Source: Spisula solida (lineage: Eukaryota; Mollusca; Bivalvia; Venerida; Mactridae). Taken from it: a stretch of 64,000 bases of DNA. Positions 33,901 to 46,118 of the stretch are shown here, piece after piece (position 1 is the first letter of the stretch; the number at the start of each line of letters is the position of its first letter). The notes beneath the pieces are model-generated. The model saw only the letters and a program-made list of their open reading frames with translations, searched no databases and was not told the DNA's origin. The stretch lies in NCBI GenBank assembly GCA_947247005.1, contig OX365952.1, positions 49,332,722-49,396,721 on the forward strand, given 5' to 3'. The position numbers were made by a program, and so were the translations under genes.

Positions 33901-36900
33901 TCTTTGGTTACATTTACAGTGGAAATGGATTACCTTATACTTTGTGTTTGAAATTTCGTCAGCGGTGTTATAGTACATTGTGCGTATCGTACAAGGAAAC
34001 TACCTACAACCCAATAGTGTTTGAACCCACAGTGTACCGATCCCGATGGCCATGTTCTAAACACTTAAGTCTAGACCGGGTCTGGATATTAAATCATGGT
34101 GAATGAAATAAATAATCTCGTTAACGGTTGTACTAGATACATGTATAGAACGGAGAATTTGACACGACTCTCGACCTTCCATTAACATAATTTAACAGCT
34201 GATATATTGTCTATATTTATGATCCATGTCGTATGTTTGCAATGGCGGGAAGTATCACGAAGACACTCGAGTTGTAATACCAACACAAGTCTAAATGGCC
34301 GATATTGCAGGATTTACTCTCGGAAATTTATGTATTTATATATTCAACGCAAGAACCTTGTAATATAGTCATGCATAAAGGTCAGGAGCAAGTCAAATTC
34401 TCCGTACTATATATCCTGTCGATAACAATCAATCGTGAACTATTTTATCGTATTTATCGATTCAACTATGGTAAATATATATTGATGTATGTTATATCCA
34501 TTCATCTACTTTGAATACCTCACATGTACGGAAACATGAAGCAAATTATATATATGAGTATAGATTAAGTATGAATATCAACCGCAGAAATAATCTACTG
34601 TACGGCAATTGATGAGGACAACGGGTCATTGCGACTATTTTACTTTATCGTTATGAGGACTATAAAACCCAAATTATAAATAACGTATTTGACGGTACGA
34701 GGACACTTATATAGATAAATTCTTTTGAAATCGAACCAGGACAGTGGAATTATGAAACAAATCTCGAAATGAAGTTAACATCTTATTGTGTAACGCTCAT
34801 ATTCTTGATTATACCATAGGGGTCTGAATCGACTCACTGGTCTCTCATTCACTAGATATAGATATCAGCAGTGATTGTGAGTATTGAATAATATACTGAC
34901 CATGTTGTATAGTTCAGCTGTTTTGAGCTAGACTGCCTGTACATGGGTTGTGGGTAGGGGTGGGGTAAGTACGTTCTCTGACCACTATTAATCTAAACGA
35001 CATTCACCCATATGTAACATGATAGTCTTAAAATCACTAGAAATTGCCGCGGTATTTGTACATGATCATCATTTAATATTTTCGTACATTTCACCTTTTA
35101 TCTATGATACCTTTGTAGCTATAAATTAACCAGACGTTTATGACATAAGTTTGATCGCAACGATTTGTCGTTCAAACCATTGTTTAAAGTAGAATATGAG
35201 AAGAATCTTGAATAATTATAGTATGACAACATTTAAGTGATACTCATGAATATCCAATGCCTTTCGGTCGTCCTGCCGTGATTTTCATTTCATGAAGTCA
35301 AAACATTCTTACGATATGTACAATAACGAAAAGTAACGAGTACCAGTTCAATTTAGTCGTATAATACCAGTAGGTGTAAAACATGCACATAGATATCGCT
35401 TCAACTAAGATAATAGTGTTCATGTACTTGAAACTAGTTACCTATCTAGATACTTGATTGTAACTCGAGTGTAAATTGTAAAGGGTGCAGACTGATTTAC
35501 TATACGTAGTTATACAGTCTAACATGCATCAAATCACCAGTCAATGGATATATCACATTATGACTATTTAACACAGGCGACTGTTCAAGACAGGTATACT
35601 AAGAGCGTGTTCATGCTTGTCTGACTGTTACGTAGTACAGAATTGAATGTAGTTCAAGATGTTAAAACATAGCTTAATCACATTACGCATATTAAAATGA
35701 ATGGGCCAGCGTACGAACGCTTTGATACCAACTCGTTTAGGCAGATGGAAGAGGTAGTATGTTTACAGCGGTTGCTGATAAACATGAAGTTAAAGTTACC
35801 ATAACATCTAGCCTTACGACTACCATTGCAACAAGAACATATTATCCATGTATGCACTATCACATAGCACCGTTTTCAATCATTACTATATTATGTCCTG
35901 TACATGTGAAGAAGTTATCAGTTGCTGACGGAAGAGCGAGTAAGTAATGAGGGCGAAGGGTGGTAGGAAGGTACCCCAGTGCTTTTTTGCAGTTATAACA
36001 CTATTTTCAGTGCAGTATTACAGTTACTGCATCCTTTTCCGCCGTAACTATGATACCTTAAGAAATTTATTTTCTGTCGGTTAAGCGAAGCGCATAAGAC
36101 GGAAAATGCTTTCCTGTGATTGGTTAAGATCTTCTGATTGCACGAATCAGGACTTGTTATGTTGGTAACCATAGCGCACGAGTTTTCGTGCGCAGTGATT
36201 GAAGGTATGTGGTCATTCAGCTTTGGGCACTTAGAGCTTACAAGACGTATAATTTTTCGTGGATAGTGAGACCACACCTAACGCAGTTATTCAGCAGACG
36301 TTATGTTTAGTGTTAGAACAATTGGACTCAGTAAAAATAGTGTTTCGATTAACATTATGGACGATTCAGTTGAAATTCGAGACTGTCCTTAGTCAGCCAG
36401 TTTGACGAACAGCTACGCACTTGACTATGGAGTGCTGACAGTGCAAACGTTCCATTTATCCTGTTGGGGAGAATTCTACAGAAGAACCCGTTCGGGCCAG
36501 ATATTGCATGCCTACCATGAGACGTGGACAAGAAACCACTTAATATGGCGAGAGTTTTGCATGGCCGTGTTGGACGATTTCCATAAGCAGAACGAGTCGA
36601 TGTAGATGAATAAACACCCGCACTGCAGAATGGAAGATGAGTATTTTACGTGTTTTATTGTTTTGATAGGTGTGGTATTGATTTACGCACGAATATTTCG
36701 TCCAAAGAAATCTGTTTAAAGTCTCGGTAGTTTTACACATCTAGATTGATTGGCTTTTTACTTAATTGTAAGAAATGTGTGCATTTAAAATCTTTTTTGA
36801 TACGTTGCGACCAAGTATAGATATGAATACTATCATAATCTCTGTCATCCGTATGGGTTTAAAATGGAAATATTTACTAGCTTTGTACATGAACATACAG

Positions 36901-39900
36901 AAATGTTGGCTAAAATATATGACATAATGTTTTATACTGCTTTTGATACTTTATAACAGGTGCTGCACGTGGAAAGTAGATTTTGGTATGTAAACACTGA
37001 TGGGTAGGAAAATACAAATGTCATACTTATTTATGTTCTACCCAATTGATTTGATAATCGAAAAGATAATATATTTGTTAAAAGATTTCGACCTAAAATT
37101 GATTATTTACTAAGATATGCCACTGTATAATCCAGTTAGAATCTGGTGACAGTGAGGGATTCGTTTGTGTACACAGAAGATTGGAACCATGGTCTGAATA
37201 GGTAGTGCGAATATAGTGTGTTGGTTTAGCATTGAATATAATTTTATGGCTGTTTGTTTAAGCCTTTATAATTGGTTTTACACCGTAATAATGGACCTGA
37301 CCGCTGCGTCACTGTATTATTACCCTGACTGAACTATATGTATATTGTTTATACTGTATTAGAATGTCAGTCACGGACATGCTGACAGAATACTAGTACG
37401 ATGTATAATTCAGTTGCAATGTATTAGGTATGCATATTATGAAAATCCAAAATGTATATCACAGAACTAATGCATTATTAATCTTGGAAAATGTAACCAT
37501 ACTGGTTGTGTAGCTTTAAATTCTAATTCTGGGATAAAGAACAGTGGAACGTATTGGAGTTTTTCATATCTATATTATATCTGATTGGCAAATTCAAATG
37601 TGCCGCAATACATTTATTTACAATGCGAATTGTTAATAGCACATGCTCCATGCTAGAGCACTTAGATTAACTGTTCGTGTTAATTAATGGATAACTCAGT
37701 TGAAATGATAGCTATTGTTGGTGTACATGATCTTTGTAGAAATGATTCACGTTTCAATAAGTCATACAGTGATCGAAATCATGGGTGCTTTTGCTCGCGG
37801 TGGGTCATAAATTTTGAAATGTATAGTATCCCAATAAGTCATACAGTGGTTTTGTTTATACGCTATGGGAACTAATGTGCAAATGTAGTCTTGTTTAGAT
37901 GAAGGGAGGACACAAAGGTAAATTTAGAAAACTGGCAAATAAAGAGTTCTTGTATTAGTAAGGACCGTTGTTGGTAATATACCAACTTTGAATTAAATAT
38001 TGGAAATTGAAGGTGGTAGAGTTACAGAAAATGTTATTGGCTATTGGCACACCTACGAATGGTGAAAGTTAGAATCGGTATGATCGGTATGATCGGATCG
38101 AAGTGGGTAACGGTTGTTGGACGGGTAGCATTGACTGAGTAATTTTCTGAGAAAAGAATTACCTGATGCGAGGAACAATTTTGTTTTGGTAGATTATAAG
38201 TGATAGCATTGATATGGTTACGTTTGAACTGTTTCAAGTTTTAACCAAGTAATGCATGATATGAAACGGCGTGGCTGCCTTTAGAATTGCTAGACATTGA
38301 ATAGTATGTCTAGGCTGACAAGTCTTGATAATATGTGTGGACATGGTATATATACAGTCGAATGTTAGTAGTTCATATTATAAAAATCATAAATACATAA
38401 GCTTAATGCATATAAATGGGCATTTATGTCATAATTCCTTGTCATGGAATATTTTGTTTAGGCTTGCAGGCCTTGATAATATGTGTACCGGTAGACACTG
38501 AACTGATAAGCTTGTTTACGTATTTGTTTATAAGTTATAAAATATTTGTTATAAATTTGACTTGAACTTGGCACGGTATAAATTCGATCTTATGTTAAGG
38601 TGTTTACTAAATTTAAATTCAATTTGGCATGTTAATTTAACTATAATCCAGTTAGGATCTGGTGACAGTGACGTAGCTGTTTATGTGTACACATAAGATT
38701 ACAAGTATTGCCAGTATAGGTAGTGCGAATATAGTTTGTTAGTTTAGCAATGAAAATATTGCTGTCTGTTTTAGCCTTTATATTGGTTTTACATCGTAAT
38801 AGTGGACCCGACCGCCGCGTCACTGTATTATTACCCTGACTGTACTATAGTAATCAGCAATTTTTATGTATTGCACGTGTTTTGCTTGTTTTTGAGCATT
38901 ATTTCTAAGCGGACAAAACTTCGATGACGTGTTTAAACATAGCACATTTACAGTTGAAATTATTTTAAAATCAATATACTTAGCCAGGATAGCAATATTA
39001 TTACGTACAATCATGTACTTAGTTGCTATACAATGAATATATTGTTCGGCTGACAAGTCGGGATATTAGTTATAACATGTTATGGTGCAATATGCTAACT
39101 TTAAACATATGTTTTCGTTTAAACTAATTGTTTTAATCAGTAATGGACAATAAGCATGTTTATGAATTGGCGTGGCTGCCTTTAGAATTGCTAGACATTG
39201 AGTAGAATGTCTAGGCTGACAAGCCTTGATAATATGTGTGACATGGTATAGTTCAGGTTGACAAGTCTTGGTGATATGTGTGTTTGTTTGTTTGTTTGTT
39301 TGTTTGTTTATGAATTGGCGTGGCTGCCTTTAGAATTGCTAGACATTGAGTAGAATGTCTAGGCTGACAAGCCTTGATAATATGTGTGACATGGTATAGT
39401 TCAGGTTGACAAGTCTTGATAATATGTGTGACATGGTATAGTTCAGGTTGACAAGTCGTGATAATATGTTATGGTATAAATGATTCATGTGTATATGTTA
39501 ACATCTGATATGTTTACGTTTGAACTGTTTTAACAAGTAATGGACGATATGAATCGGCGTGGCTGCCTTTAGAATCGCTAGACATTGAATAGTATGTCTA
39601 GGCTGACAAGCCTTGATAATATGTGTGGACATGGTATAATATAATACCGTCGAATATGTTTATAAGTTGGGAATGTTGTTATTAACTTTTGGTACAATAG
39701 TGCGCCATATTAAATGTTTATATGTATCAGTGCATCTAAAAAATTTTGAATTTAGATTAACGTCTGGTTTGGGTAATATTGCGGACCGTTAGCAATACAC
39801 ACATCAGTACAGTATATGTATGTATGAATTTAACAAGCAATTAACATTTGTGTTTGATATGAATAGGTATGTCTGTCATTTTATATTTGAGCTGAAGAGT

Positions 39901-42900
39901 ATAATACATAGGCTGTTAAGCTTTGATAATACGTGTAGATAATGAGTTATTGACCTTTATTAGCGGTGTTTATACGAATGTGTTTGTTCATACAATCTGT
40001 TTATTTCAGGATGATTATAACGGATTTGATGACTTGACTGAATTGGCTGCGGATTAGATACCTCGGCTCCCGGAATTACTGAAGGACGCTCGCACAGACA
40101 GCACCACCTAAGTGACAAGAGTGGTTTTTATTGTGTAGTAAGTGGACCTGAGGTAATTGTGGGTGAAGAGGATATCCTTCCGATCATGAGCAATTCTTTT
40201 TCTCCTATATGTGTAATTCTAATTCACTCAGTGTTACGATGAAATCAAATGGATACGTGTTTGGTTTGATATGAAACCCCCCGAGATTCAGTGTTAGTGA
40301 TCAATGTGTACGTTACTTTTTACATCGGTTTTATATGAAGAACCTTTTGTGAATGCTGCGAACTAACCAATGAATAATGTGCTGATACGTTCAGATATTG
40401 TATTCAACTTCGAAAGTGAAACAATTTAAAAACAATATTAACGTTTGAACATGTTGATTCTTGATGTTTCGTAATCTACACATGACAATGCGAATTTAAG
40501 AGACACAACAAGTGTTGCTATGAATATGCATACGGTGGTTATATGAAATGTCCTTTATTATGTTTCACAATGTCAATGAACAATTTAAAAAGCGATTTTA
40601 GTAATTTGATAGTTACTGTTTATAGCACGCACGTATGGTTTTCCCGTTCTTTTAGGTTCAGCTTGCCCAAGTGCTTATTACAATTATACTATATAATAAG
40701 TTATAAAGTGTTTGTTGTTTAATGTAGTAGATCTATGGTATAGATCTGTGAAGATCACAGGAAATTTATTTTCTGTCGGTTAAGCGAAGCGCATAAGACG
40801 GAAAATGCTTTCCTGTGATTGGTTAAGATCTTCTGATTGCACGAATCAGGACTTGTTATGTTGGTAACCATAGCGCACGAGTTGTCGTGCGCAGTGATTG
40901 AAGGTATGTGGTCATTCAGCTTTGGGCACTTAGAGCTTACAAGACGTATAATTTTTAGTTCATAAAAATGGGGAAAGATGCGTGTTATGTGCTATAAATT
41001 TGTTACATGTACTTTATGTATATGAGATGATGTTGGTATATTAATGTGTATGCATATTTATGAGATGATCTGTTGCTGATAGAATGATGAATGTATTGAT
41101 AATAGAAAGTAAGCTAGCTTGCCCAAGTGCTTATTACAATTATACTATATAATAAGTTATAAAGTGTTTGTTGTTTAATGTAGTAGATCTATGGTATAGA
41201 TCTGTGAAGATCACAGGAACATACACATACTATATAAGGAATTATATCATACCTTGCTTTCTTCAGTGACGCCCTGTATTGTTTACCACCTAACACATTG
41301 ACTTGTTTCGCCAAGTTACCTTTCATGTTGACATCTACAGCACATACTATAGCTTCAATATCCCGTAACTTGAGGATGGAACCTGTACGTTAAGTGATAA
41401 AATATACGATATAAGTACACTCTTAAAAGTACCAAAATGATATCTGGGACATTTCTGTCCATGGAGGTACACTTAGTTCGTATATTGAACTACATTGATT
41501 TGATTTCATCCATTAAAGTTTTGTCGTTAACGTTAACTCTAATGAAGAAACTTGCGTAGCAATGTTATTTTAACGTAAATGACATTATTAATCACGCCTG
41601 TTTGTGAAATTCGTTTGTGAATAGTTCGTAAGAGACAATTACGCAATTTTCTATTATATTGACGTTACTACTTACAATATAATTGGTTTTTAGTTATTAT
41701 AATTTATCTCATAACCTGCCGTCCAGCAGTGCCGTAAAGCCGTGCCGTAAATATCGTTCGGCACTCCCAGAGTGTGCAATAAATAGTTAAATTAGTCCGA
41801 CGCAACGTAGGCCAATCCATGCCTTGATCGGATCATGACGTCAGAATAATACCAACGTCCCCATGACGTCGCGCGCACTCATGCAATATCCTCTATTTAG
41901 CTTCTATTACCATTTAATACAAATCACGTGACTTGCTACTGTATATTACCTGTATATACATGCACCGACAGTTTCCTCAATACATCAAATGTCCAAATCT
42001 GCTCCCCTTCCTCTGTGTACGACTGTCCATTGAATGTAACCATATTCTCACTACGATGTGAGGGGAGTGTCTTCAGACTTACAGCACTCTCAGACCGATT
42101 ACTCATATCCTGCAGATTCCTCATTGTGCTCTCAGAACCTACATATCAAAGATACAGTATTCACATAAATTTATCCCAACAACTTATTATAATAACCGTT
42201 ATGATTATACCTTGATGTCTGTCTATAGATATGGTGTATTAGTTGGCCTCTAAACAGGTAGCTTGAAACAGCAATTATGTCACCAAATATCATCATCATG
42301 ATAATAAATACTTTATTTAACGAGGTGACACAGTAAGGTAAACCCAGTCGACCATGTGAGCCTAATATAATATTGAAATAGTATGTACAGTATTAAAGAA
42401 GTCTCCATTACAACGAATCTTCGAATGGCCATTATATTTAATTATATTATTTTTTGTATATAACGCTAATTCCAATTCACCTTCGTTTTCTCTATCTGTT
42501 AGGATATCTAAAAAGTACTGTTTTCCAATTTGATTCAATTACAAGCGACAGGGTGATTACCAGAATCACAATGTGGTTTTAAGCGTTGAAGAAAATATAT
42601 TTTAATTAGAAAAAAGACTGATCTTGTTTGAAGAAGTCGATTACCTTTATTTAAATTTTGAGTCATAACTTCCATGCCGGGAGTGGAGGCCCAACTCTCA
42701 TAAGCATCCTTGATATATTTTAACATATTGACATCTAGATCTACCAGGTGTATCTCTAACACAGGATACATGGGTCCCATACCCATACTGTAATCAACCA
42801 ACGCCTTCACATATATCTCAGCAACTAGGTCCTTTGGTACGCCGAAATACGGTTCTGATAATAGAATCACATTATTAGTCCGGCCCGAAATCGCCGAAAA

Positions 42901-45900
42901 TTGACCTAACCTTGCATTGGAGTATAACGTTTTTTCTTTGCTGATTTTAGTTGACCAGACCTTTCGAATTGAATTTCTGCCGGGTGACATTTTGTCACCC
43001 TTGAGCATTTTGAGAAAATTGGGATGAAAGTTCTAAAATATGAACGAAAACGCGAATTTTTGGAATCGGTGAACTAAAATGTCATTTATACTCATATTTT
43101 ATAATAAATTACTCTTATATGTAGTTGTTAAGGCAAATCAGAAAGGAAAAAACTTTATACTCCAATGCAAGGTATCTTCGGTTTGGGGCCGGACTATATT
43201 AATGATGTTGTATGCTACTAGGTCGATGTTTATGTATACATAAAAGTATATTTACGTACATCAGGATGAAACAATTGGTACTCGGTAGAAGTTGTAAAAA
43301 AACATAGAAATCCACTTATCTTAGCCAAGGAATGGATTTCCCTCCCTTCGAGTAGCATGTCCAAGATTGCTATTTAAACAACGAAATGACAATTTGAAAA
43401 CTCATAATAAATACAATTTTCAATAATAAGGTACAGCTTATTAATGATATGGCTAAATCAACACTATTTGTTCAGGTAGGCCGACTTACCATACATTTTC
43501 AGGTCACCCCTAATGTTATAATATAATTACTGAACAACAAAATTTTCCGCTTTCACAACGGATAATTTTGAAAATAATTTCAGTTGACTTGAAGTAAGAA
43601 AAATGAACCAAATAGTTCTGTTTGGCTGGCACGAGTTGAATAATGGCAAACTTGGTCTTATTGTCGCAACTGTTATCTCCAGATGAAATTTAAAAAACAT
43701 CCTACCTACACACTTTGACATTTTCACCCGAATGACCCATAATTTGGCTTGGTCTTAAAGCCACATTAGGCATTAAATAGCTATTTTCAAAATGCAATAA
43801 CTTGGAAACCTATTTGAAAAGCCATGTATTTAATCACTTTAGTTGAGTCCCAAAGGTTGAAAACACCACAAGATTGAAGAAATTGAAATGCAACTTCCAG
43901 TTGGTGTGTTTACAAAATAATGAATTGTAAACAAAAAATGCACTTTTTATAATCTAAGGGAAGCAGCTCTTGCAAAATTAGTATTTTGTCATCCATACAT
44001 TATACTAAAATGTGATTTTTGGCATACTTTTTCGAAAGATGCATTTGACATTATGTCGTCAATTATTGGTCATATGTGAAAAATATCCCAACTCCTTGTT
44101 ATTGGTCTATTTACTGGATGATCGGGAAAAGGGTCTTGGGAGAGATAATGTGGCTTTAATAAATGACAAACTATCGACGTACCTGATCCAATAGTAGGTA
44201 TAGCTATCTTGCGGTATTTGTGAGTCTCAGCAGTTTTTAAAGCATTGTAGATAGCTATATGTAAATCACTGGCACACTCTTCCCATACTGTGTAGTCCTT
44301 CCAGATTGGTGAAACAATATGCATGATTCCTAGAGCAGGTAGCCTTCCAGCGGATGTAACCACGCTGTCTGACGTTTTACCCTCTCCGTATAGACTTATA
44401 TGAACATTAAGCTCATCTGTAACTTGCTTCCCTGCTTCGGTAAACACATTCGTGGCTACTAGACCACCAGATTTGAGGTTAGAAGAAACGATATTAGCTA
44501 TGGCATCCATGTTGGTAACTTTTGTTATATCCTGTTTATACATAAAAATGTCGAGACCATTCACGTTAATATTATATCGAATCATTGCAGCTGTCTTGTT
44601 GGTTAGAAGTGTCGGACGTTTTTGACGAATAGGTAGGTTCGATTTCATAACCTTTTTATTCGATAGACCACCTTGTGACATTTTCTGATTTCCTTTTCGA
44701 AGTGTCCGCTTTTTAGTTGGATCATTATCCTTTATCAGAACGGGTTGGTGTTTATAATTATATCTCTCTTTAGGCACTAAGTTTGTATCTGGGTGAACAA
44801 CAGATGTACCGGTAGTTTGGTCTATTTTATTGAAACTGGGCTGGATCACATTTCCAGTAGATACATGTTGATGAACATATATTCTGTTATTCGGGTATGA
44901 CAATGTGCTTCTTGATGTGTTAGTATTCGTATCATCCTCTCGCACCCATCTAGCAACGCTACCCAACGCACTGTGTTGAACAACGGTATCATTTTCTGCT
45001 CCTCCATGAAACACATTACCTTCGAAAGGATTGTGGTGCGCATTGTTATCACCAGGAGCAGAATTGTCTTCATCTAATTCTGGTAGATGATTTACAGGAT
45101 ACACGAAATTTGTAGGTCGAGTAAAATTCGAATTGTCATACTCGGGTCTTCCACGCGGACTTATTTTCTGATTGTTTCTTGGTATTGTTTTACGTTTGGA
45201 CATTATTTGACTTAGAGTTTGACTTAATTGCTTTTTATTTTTATCGTGACCTCGTCTTTCTTCATGCGCCTCTTGCATTTCCCCTAGCTTCGGGACAGGT
45301 TCCGATGTATCACTTCCAAGAGCGGAGGCAGGATGACCGTAAAACGACGCTGACCGTATACTGTCGGCTTTATTAACCGTTTCTGTGAAATCGTTATCAC
45401 GCGCAATGATACCAACATGGGTGACCCACTCCTTCCGCGCACGAATTATGTCCATATGATCCCTGGCGAATAACCAAACCCTGATTTTGGTATCTGGGTA
45501 CTCCTTTAATGCATACAAAACCTTTTCATCATGTATTTTAGATCTTGCAAACTCTCTCGCTTTCCAGAAATCCGATTTCGGTATGAAGAAATCGTCCTGA
45601 AATATTTTACTCAGCTCATTAGCAACTCTTGCAACATCGCCTTTAACTTGATGATATACTGAGAAATGGCAGTACAGCTCGACGTACTCGGGATTCCGTT
45701 TATTTGGAACCGCTTTTATGTTAACTGACGTAATCAGTTTTAATTTAGCAATGTCAACAGCGAAAAGGTGGTCGAACTTTTTAGCGTAATCTCCATGGAA
45801 ACGCCATACGATGATACGTCTGTTGGGGTAACCAACTTGACATGTAATTCCAGTGTTTGGAAATTCGTCATCTTCTATCCAGAACCTCAACGTCTCGATG

Positions 45901-46100
45901 GCAAGACCTAAAATTTCAGTATCCGGTCCAAGTAAATCGAGTGTACCTCGGTGTTTATCGTACAAATAACGAAGTCCAAGATCTCGAACAATTTTTGTAC
46001 CTACTTCATTAATACCACCCTGGAGTAATCTAAATTTATCCACAAGAACAGGGTCTACACGTAACCGGCAATTGTCGTCACCCTTCCTACCCCCAGGCAT
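28860..46100 (-). CDS. Double-macro-domain protein with long disordered tail, PARP9-like partner (7 coding exons, 1654 aa)
   Basis: Coding exons 46100-44183, 42854-42645, 42138-41950, 41382-41253, 32503-32295, 31688-31505 and 30984-28860 join in phase. Residues 1-230 form KH/RRM-like modules; 230-500 are a polar linker. Macro domain 1 (about 505-705) keeps GRLPALGIMHIVSPIW and the IAIPTIGS turn, but the ADP-ribose loop reads DAIANIVSSN instead of a NAAN motif. Macro domain 2 (about 765-940) is more diverged, ending with SLAMPLIGTG and LKDLHLVN. Residues 947-1654 are Lys/Glu/Asp/Arg/Asn-rich with no visible domain. Macro domains bind or hydrolyse ADP-ribose; this one may read or merely scaffold. 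It is head to head with, and a clear paralogue of, the RING-DTC gene starting at 47205. No PARP catalytic domain is seen. Confidence 0.82.
31418..31494. repeat. Short Tigger-like MITE beside exon 6 donor
   Basis: AATTCGTTATAACGACA and GTCGTTGTATCGAGATCTGA with ACTGTA ends; related to the element at 9152-9329. Begins about 10 bp after the exon 6 donor. Confidence 0.65.
31505..31688 (-). CDS. Macro gene exon 6 (end of macro 2)
   Basis: 184 nt, phase 1 in and 2 out; acceptor GTTTTCAG and donor GTAATT. Encodes LVDNIIEMCLGIG and LKDLHLVN, corresponding to the start of plus-gene exon 5. Confidence 0.78.
32295..32503 (-). CDS. Macro gene exon 5 (macro 2 core)
   Basis: 209 nt, phase 2 in and 1 out; acceptor TTTTCAG and donor GTAAAC. 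Ends KSLAMPLIGTG, the macro-domain beta-strand/loop; equivalent to plus-gene exon 4 with identical phases. Confidence 0.8.
32607..32842. repeat. MITE, second copy of the 24993-25232 family
   Basis: Inverted ends GTACTGTTTTGTCAAAGC and GCTTTGATAAAACTGTAC, with CTTACGGAAA / ATTATCGTAAGG inside. Lies in intron 4 of the macro gene. Confidence 0.85.
33405..33560. repeat. TGTATGACTTATTGGGA dispersed repeat, copy 1
   Basis: Three TGTATGACTTA(A/T)TG blocks; inverted relatives at 37755-37860 and 61070-61190. Confidence 0.75.
36062..36258. repeat. 197-bp direct repeat, copy A
   Basis: Starts GAAATTTATTTTCTGTCGGT; nearly identical to 40761-40957, with a single T/G difference seen (GAGTTTTCG versus GAGTTGTCG). 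Confidence 0.95.
37121..37342. repeat. About 215-bp direct repeat, copy A
   Basis: Shares TATAATCCAGTTAGAATCTG, TAGGTAGTGCGAATATAGT and GCGTCACTGTATTATTACCC with 38640-38850, with scattered differences. Confidence 0.9.
37755..37860. repeat. TGTATGACTTATTGGGA dispersed repeat, copy 2 (inverted)
   Basis: AAGTCATACAGTGAT ... ATAGTATCCCAATAAGTCAT matches the reverse complement of the 33.4-kb copy. Confidence 0.75.
38640..38850. repeat. About 215-bp direct repeat, copy B
   Basis: Diverged copy of 37121-37342. Confidence 0.9.
39281..39308. repeat. TGTT microsatellite
   Basis: Seven tandem TGTT units inside the hairpin-repeat cluster. Confidence 0.9.
40660..40762. repeat. 103-bp direct repeat, copy A
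   Basis: AGCTTGCCCAAGTGCTTATT through AGATCACAGGA; identical by eye to 41116-41218. Contains the palindrome AGATCTATGGTATAGATCT. Confidence 0.95.
40761..40957. repeat. 197-bp direct repeat, copy B
   Basis: Near-identical to 36062-36258. Immediately preceded by the 103-bp repeat at 40660-40762. Confidence 0.95.
41116..41218. repeat. 103-bp direct repeat, copy B
   Basis: Identical by eye to 40660-40762. Ends about 35 bp from the donor side of macro gene exon 4. Confidence 0.95.
41253..41382 (-). CDS. Macro gene exon 4 (start of macro 2)
   Basis: 130 nt, phase 1 in and 2 out; acceptor GTACAG and donor GTATGA. Encodes LKLRDIEAIVCAVDVN. Split by an intron from exon 3, unlike the plus paralogue. 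Confidence 0.72.
41950..42138 (-). CDS. Macro gene exon 3 (linker into macro 2)
   Basis: 189 nt, phase 1 at both ends; acceptor TATGTAG and donor GTAATA. Ends LRKLSVHVYTG, matching LNLRVYCGD in the plus paralogue. Confidence 0.75.
42645..42854 (-). CDS. Macro gene exon 2 (end of macro 1)
   Basis: 210 nt, phase 1 at both ends; acceptor TTATCAG and donor GTAATC. Encodes EPYFGVPKDLVAEIYVKAL, the GxP turn and last helices of a macro domain. Confidence 0.82.
42874..43198. repeat. MITE at 3' end of macro gene intron 1
   Basis: Inverted ends TTAGTCCGGCCCGAAATC... and ...GGGGCCGGACTATATT, plus CCTTGCATTGGAGTATAA / TTATACTCCAATGCAAGG. Ends about 20 bp from the exon 2 acceptor. Confidence 0.88.
43755..44159. 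repeat. MITE at 5' end of macro gene intron 1
   Basis: Inverted ends TTAAAGCCACATTA and TAATGTGGCTTTAA. Ends about 24 bp from the exon 1 donor. Confidence 0.75.
44183..46100 (-). CDS. Macro gene exon 1 (KH-like modules and macro 1)
   Basis: 1918 nt from ATG to donor GTACGT, phase 1 out. Starts MPGGRKGDDN. Residues such as GPDTEILGLAIETL match GDDDDILDLGIYML of the plus paralogue. An acceptor lies 18 nt upstream of the ATG. Confidence 0.88.
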
Positions 46101-46118
46101 ATCTATAGCATTGAATTG
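46101..46118 (-). promoter_or_regulatory. Two-codon uORF before the macro gene start
   Basis: The 18-nt 5'UTR part of exon 1 contains ATG CTA TAG (46111-46103), which stops 2 nt before the main ATG. Such a minimal uORF could dampen translation; this is inference. Confidence 0.4.

Larger units (their letters stand above)
38267..39640. repeat. Cluster of about 82-bp hairpin-bearing repeats
   Basis: Four main units start at about 38267, 39167, 39315 and 39554 with GGCGTGGCTGCCTTTAGAAT, then the hairpin CTAGACATT-(6 nt)-AATGTCTAG, then GGCTGACAAGCC. A shorter unit GTTCAGGTTGACAAGTC is repeated at 39250-39470. All lie in the large intron 4 of the macro gene. Confidence 0.92.

Noticed and set aside
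36402..36605. Plus-strand 67-residue frame
   Set aside because: Possible retroelement remnant in an intron, but no motif or splice support is seen.
40010..40055. Exon-like stretch after TTTATTTCAG on the plus strand encoding DDYNGFDDLTELAAD and stop
   Set aside because: Acceptor and acidic end look plausible, but no partner exon was found on this strand within the intron.
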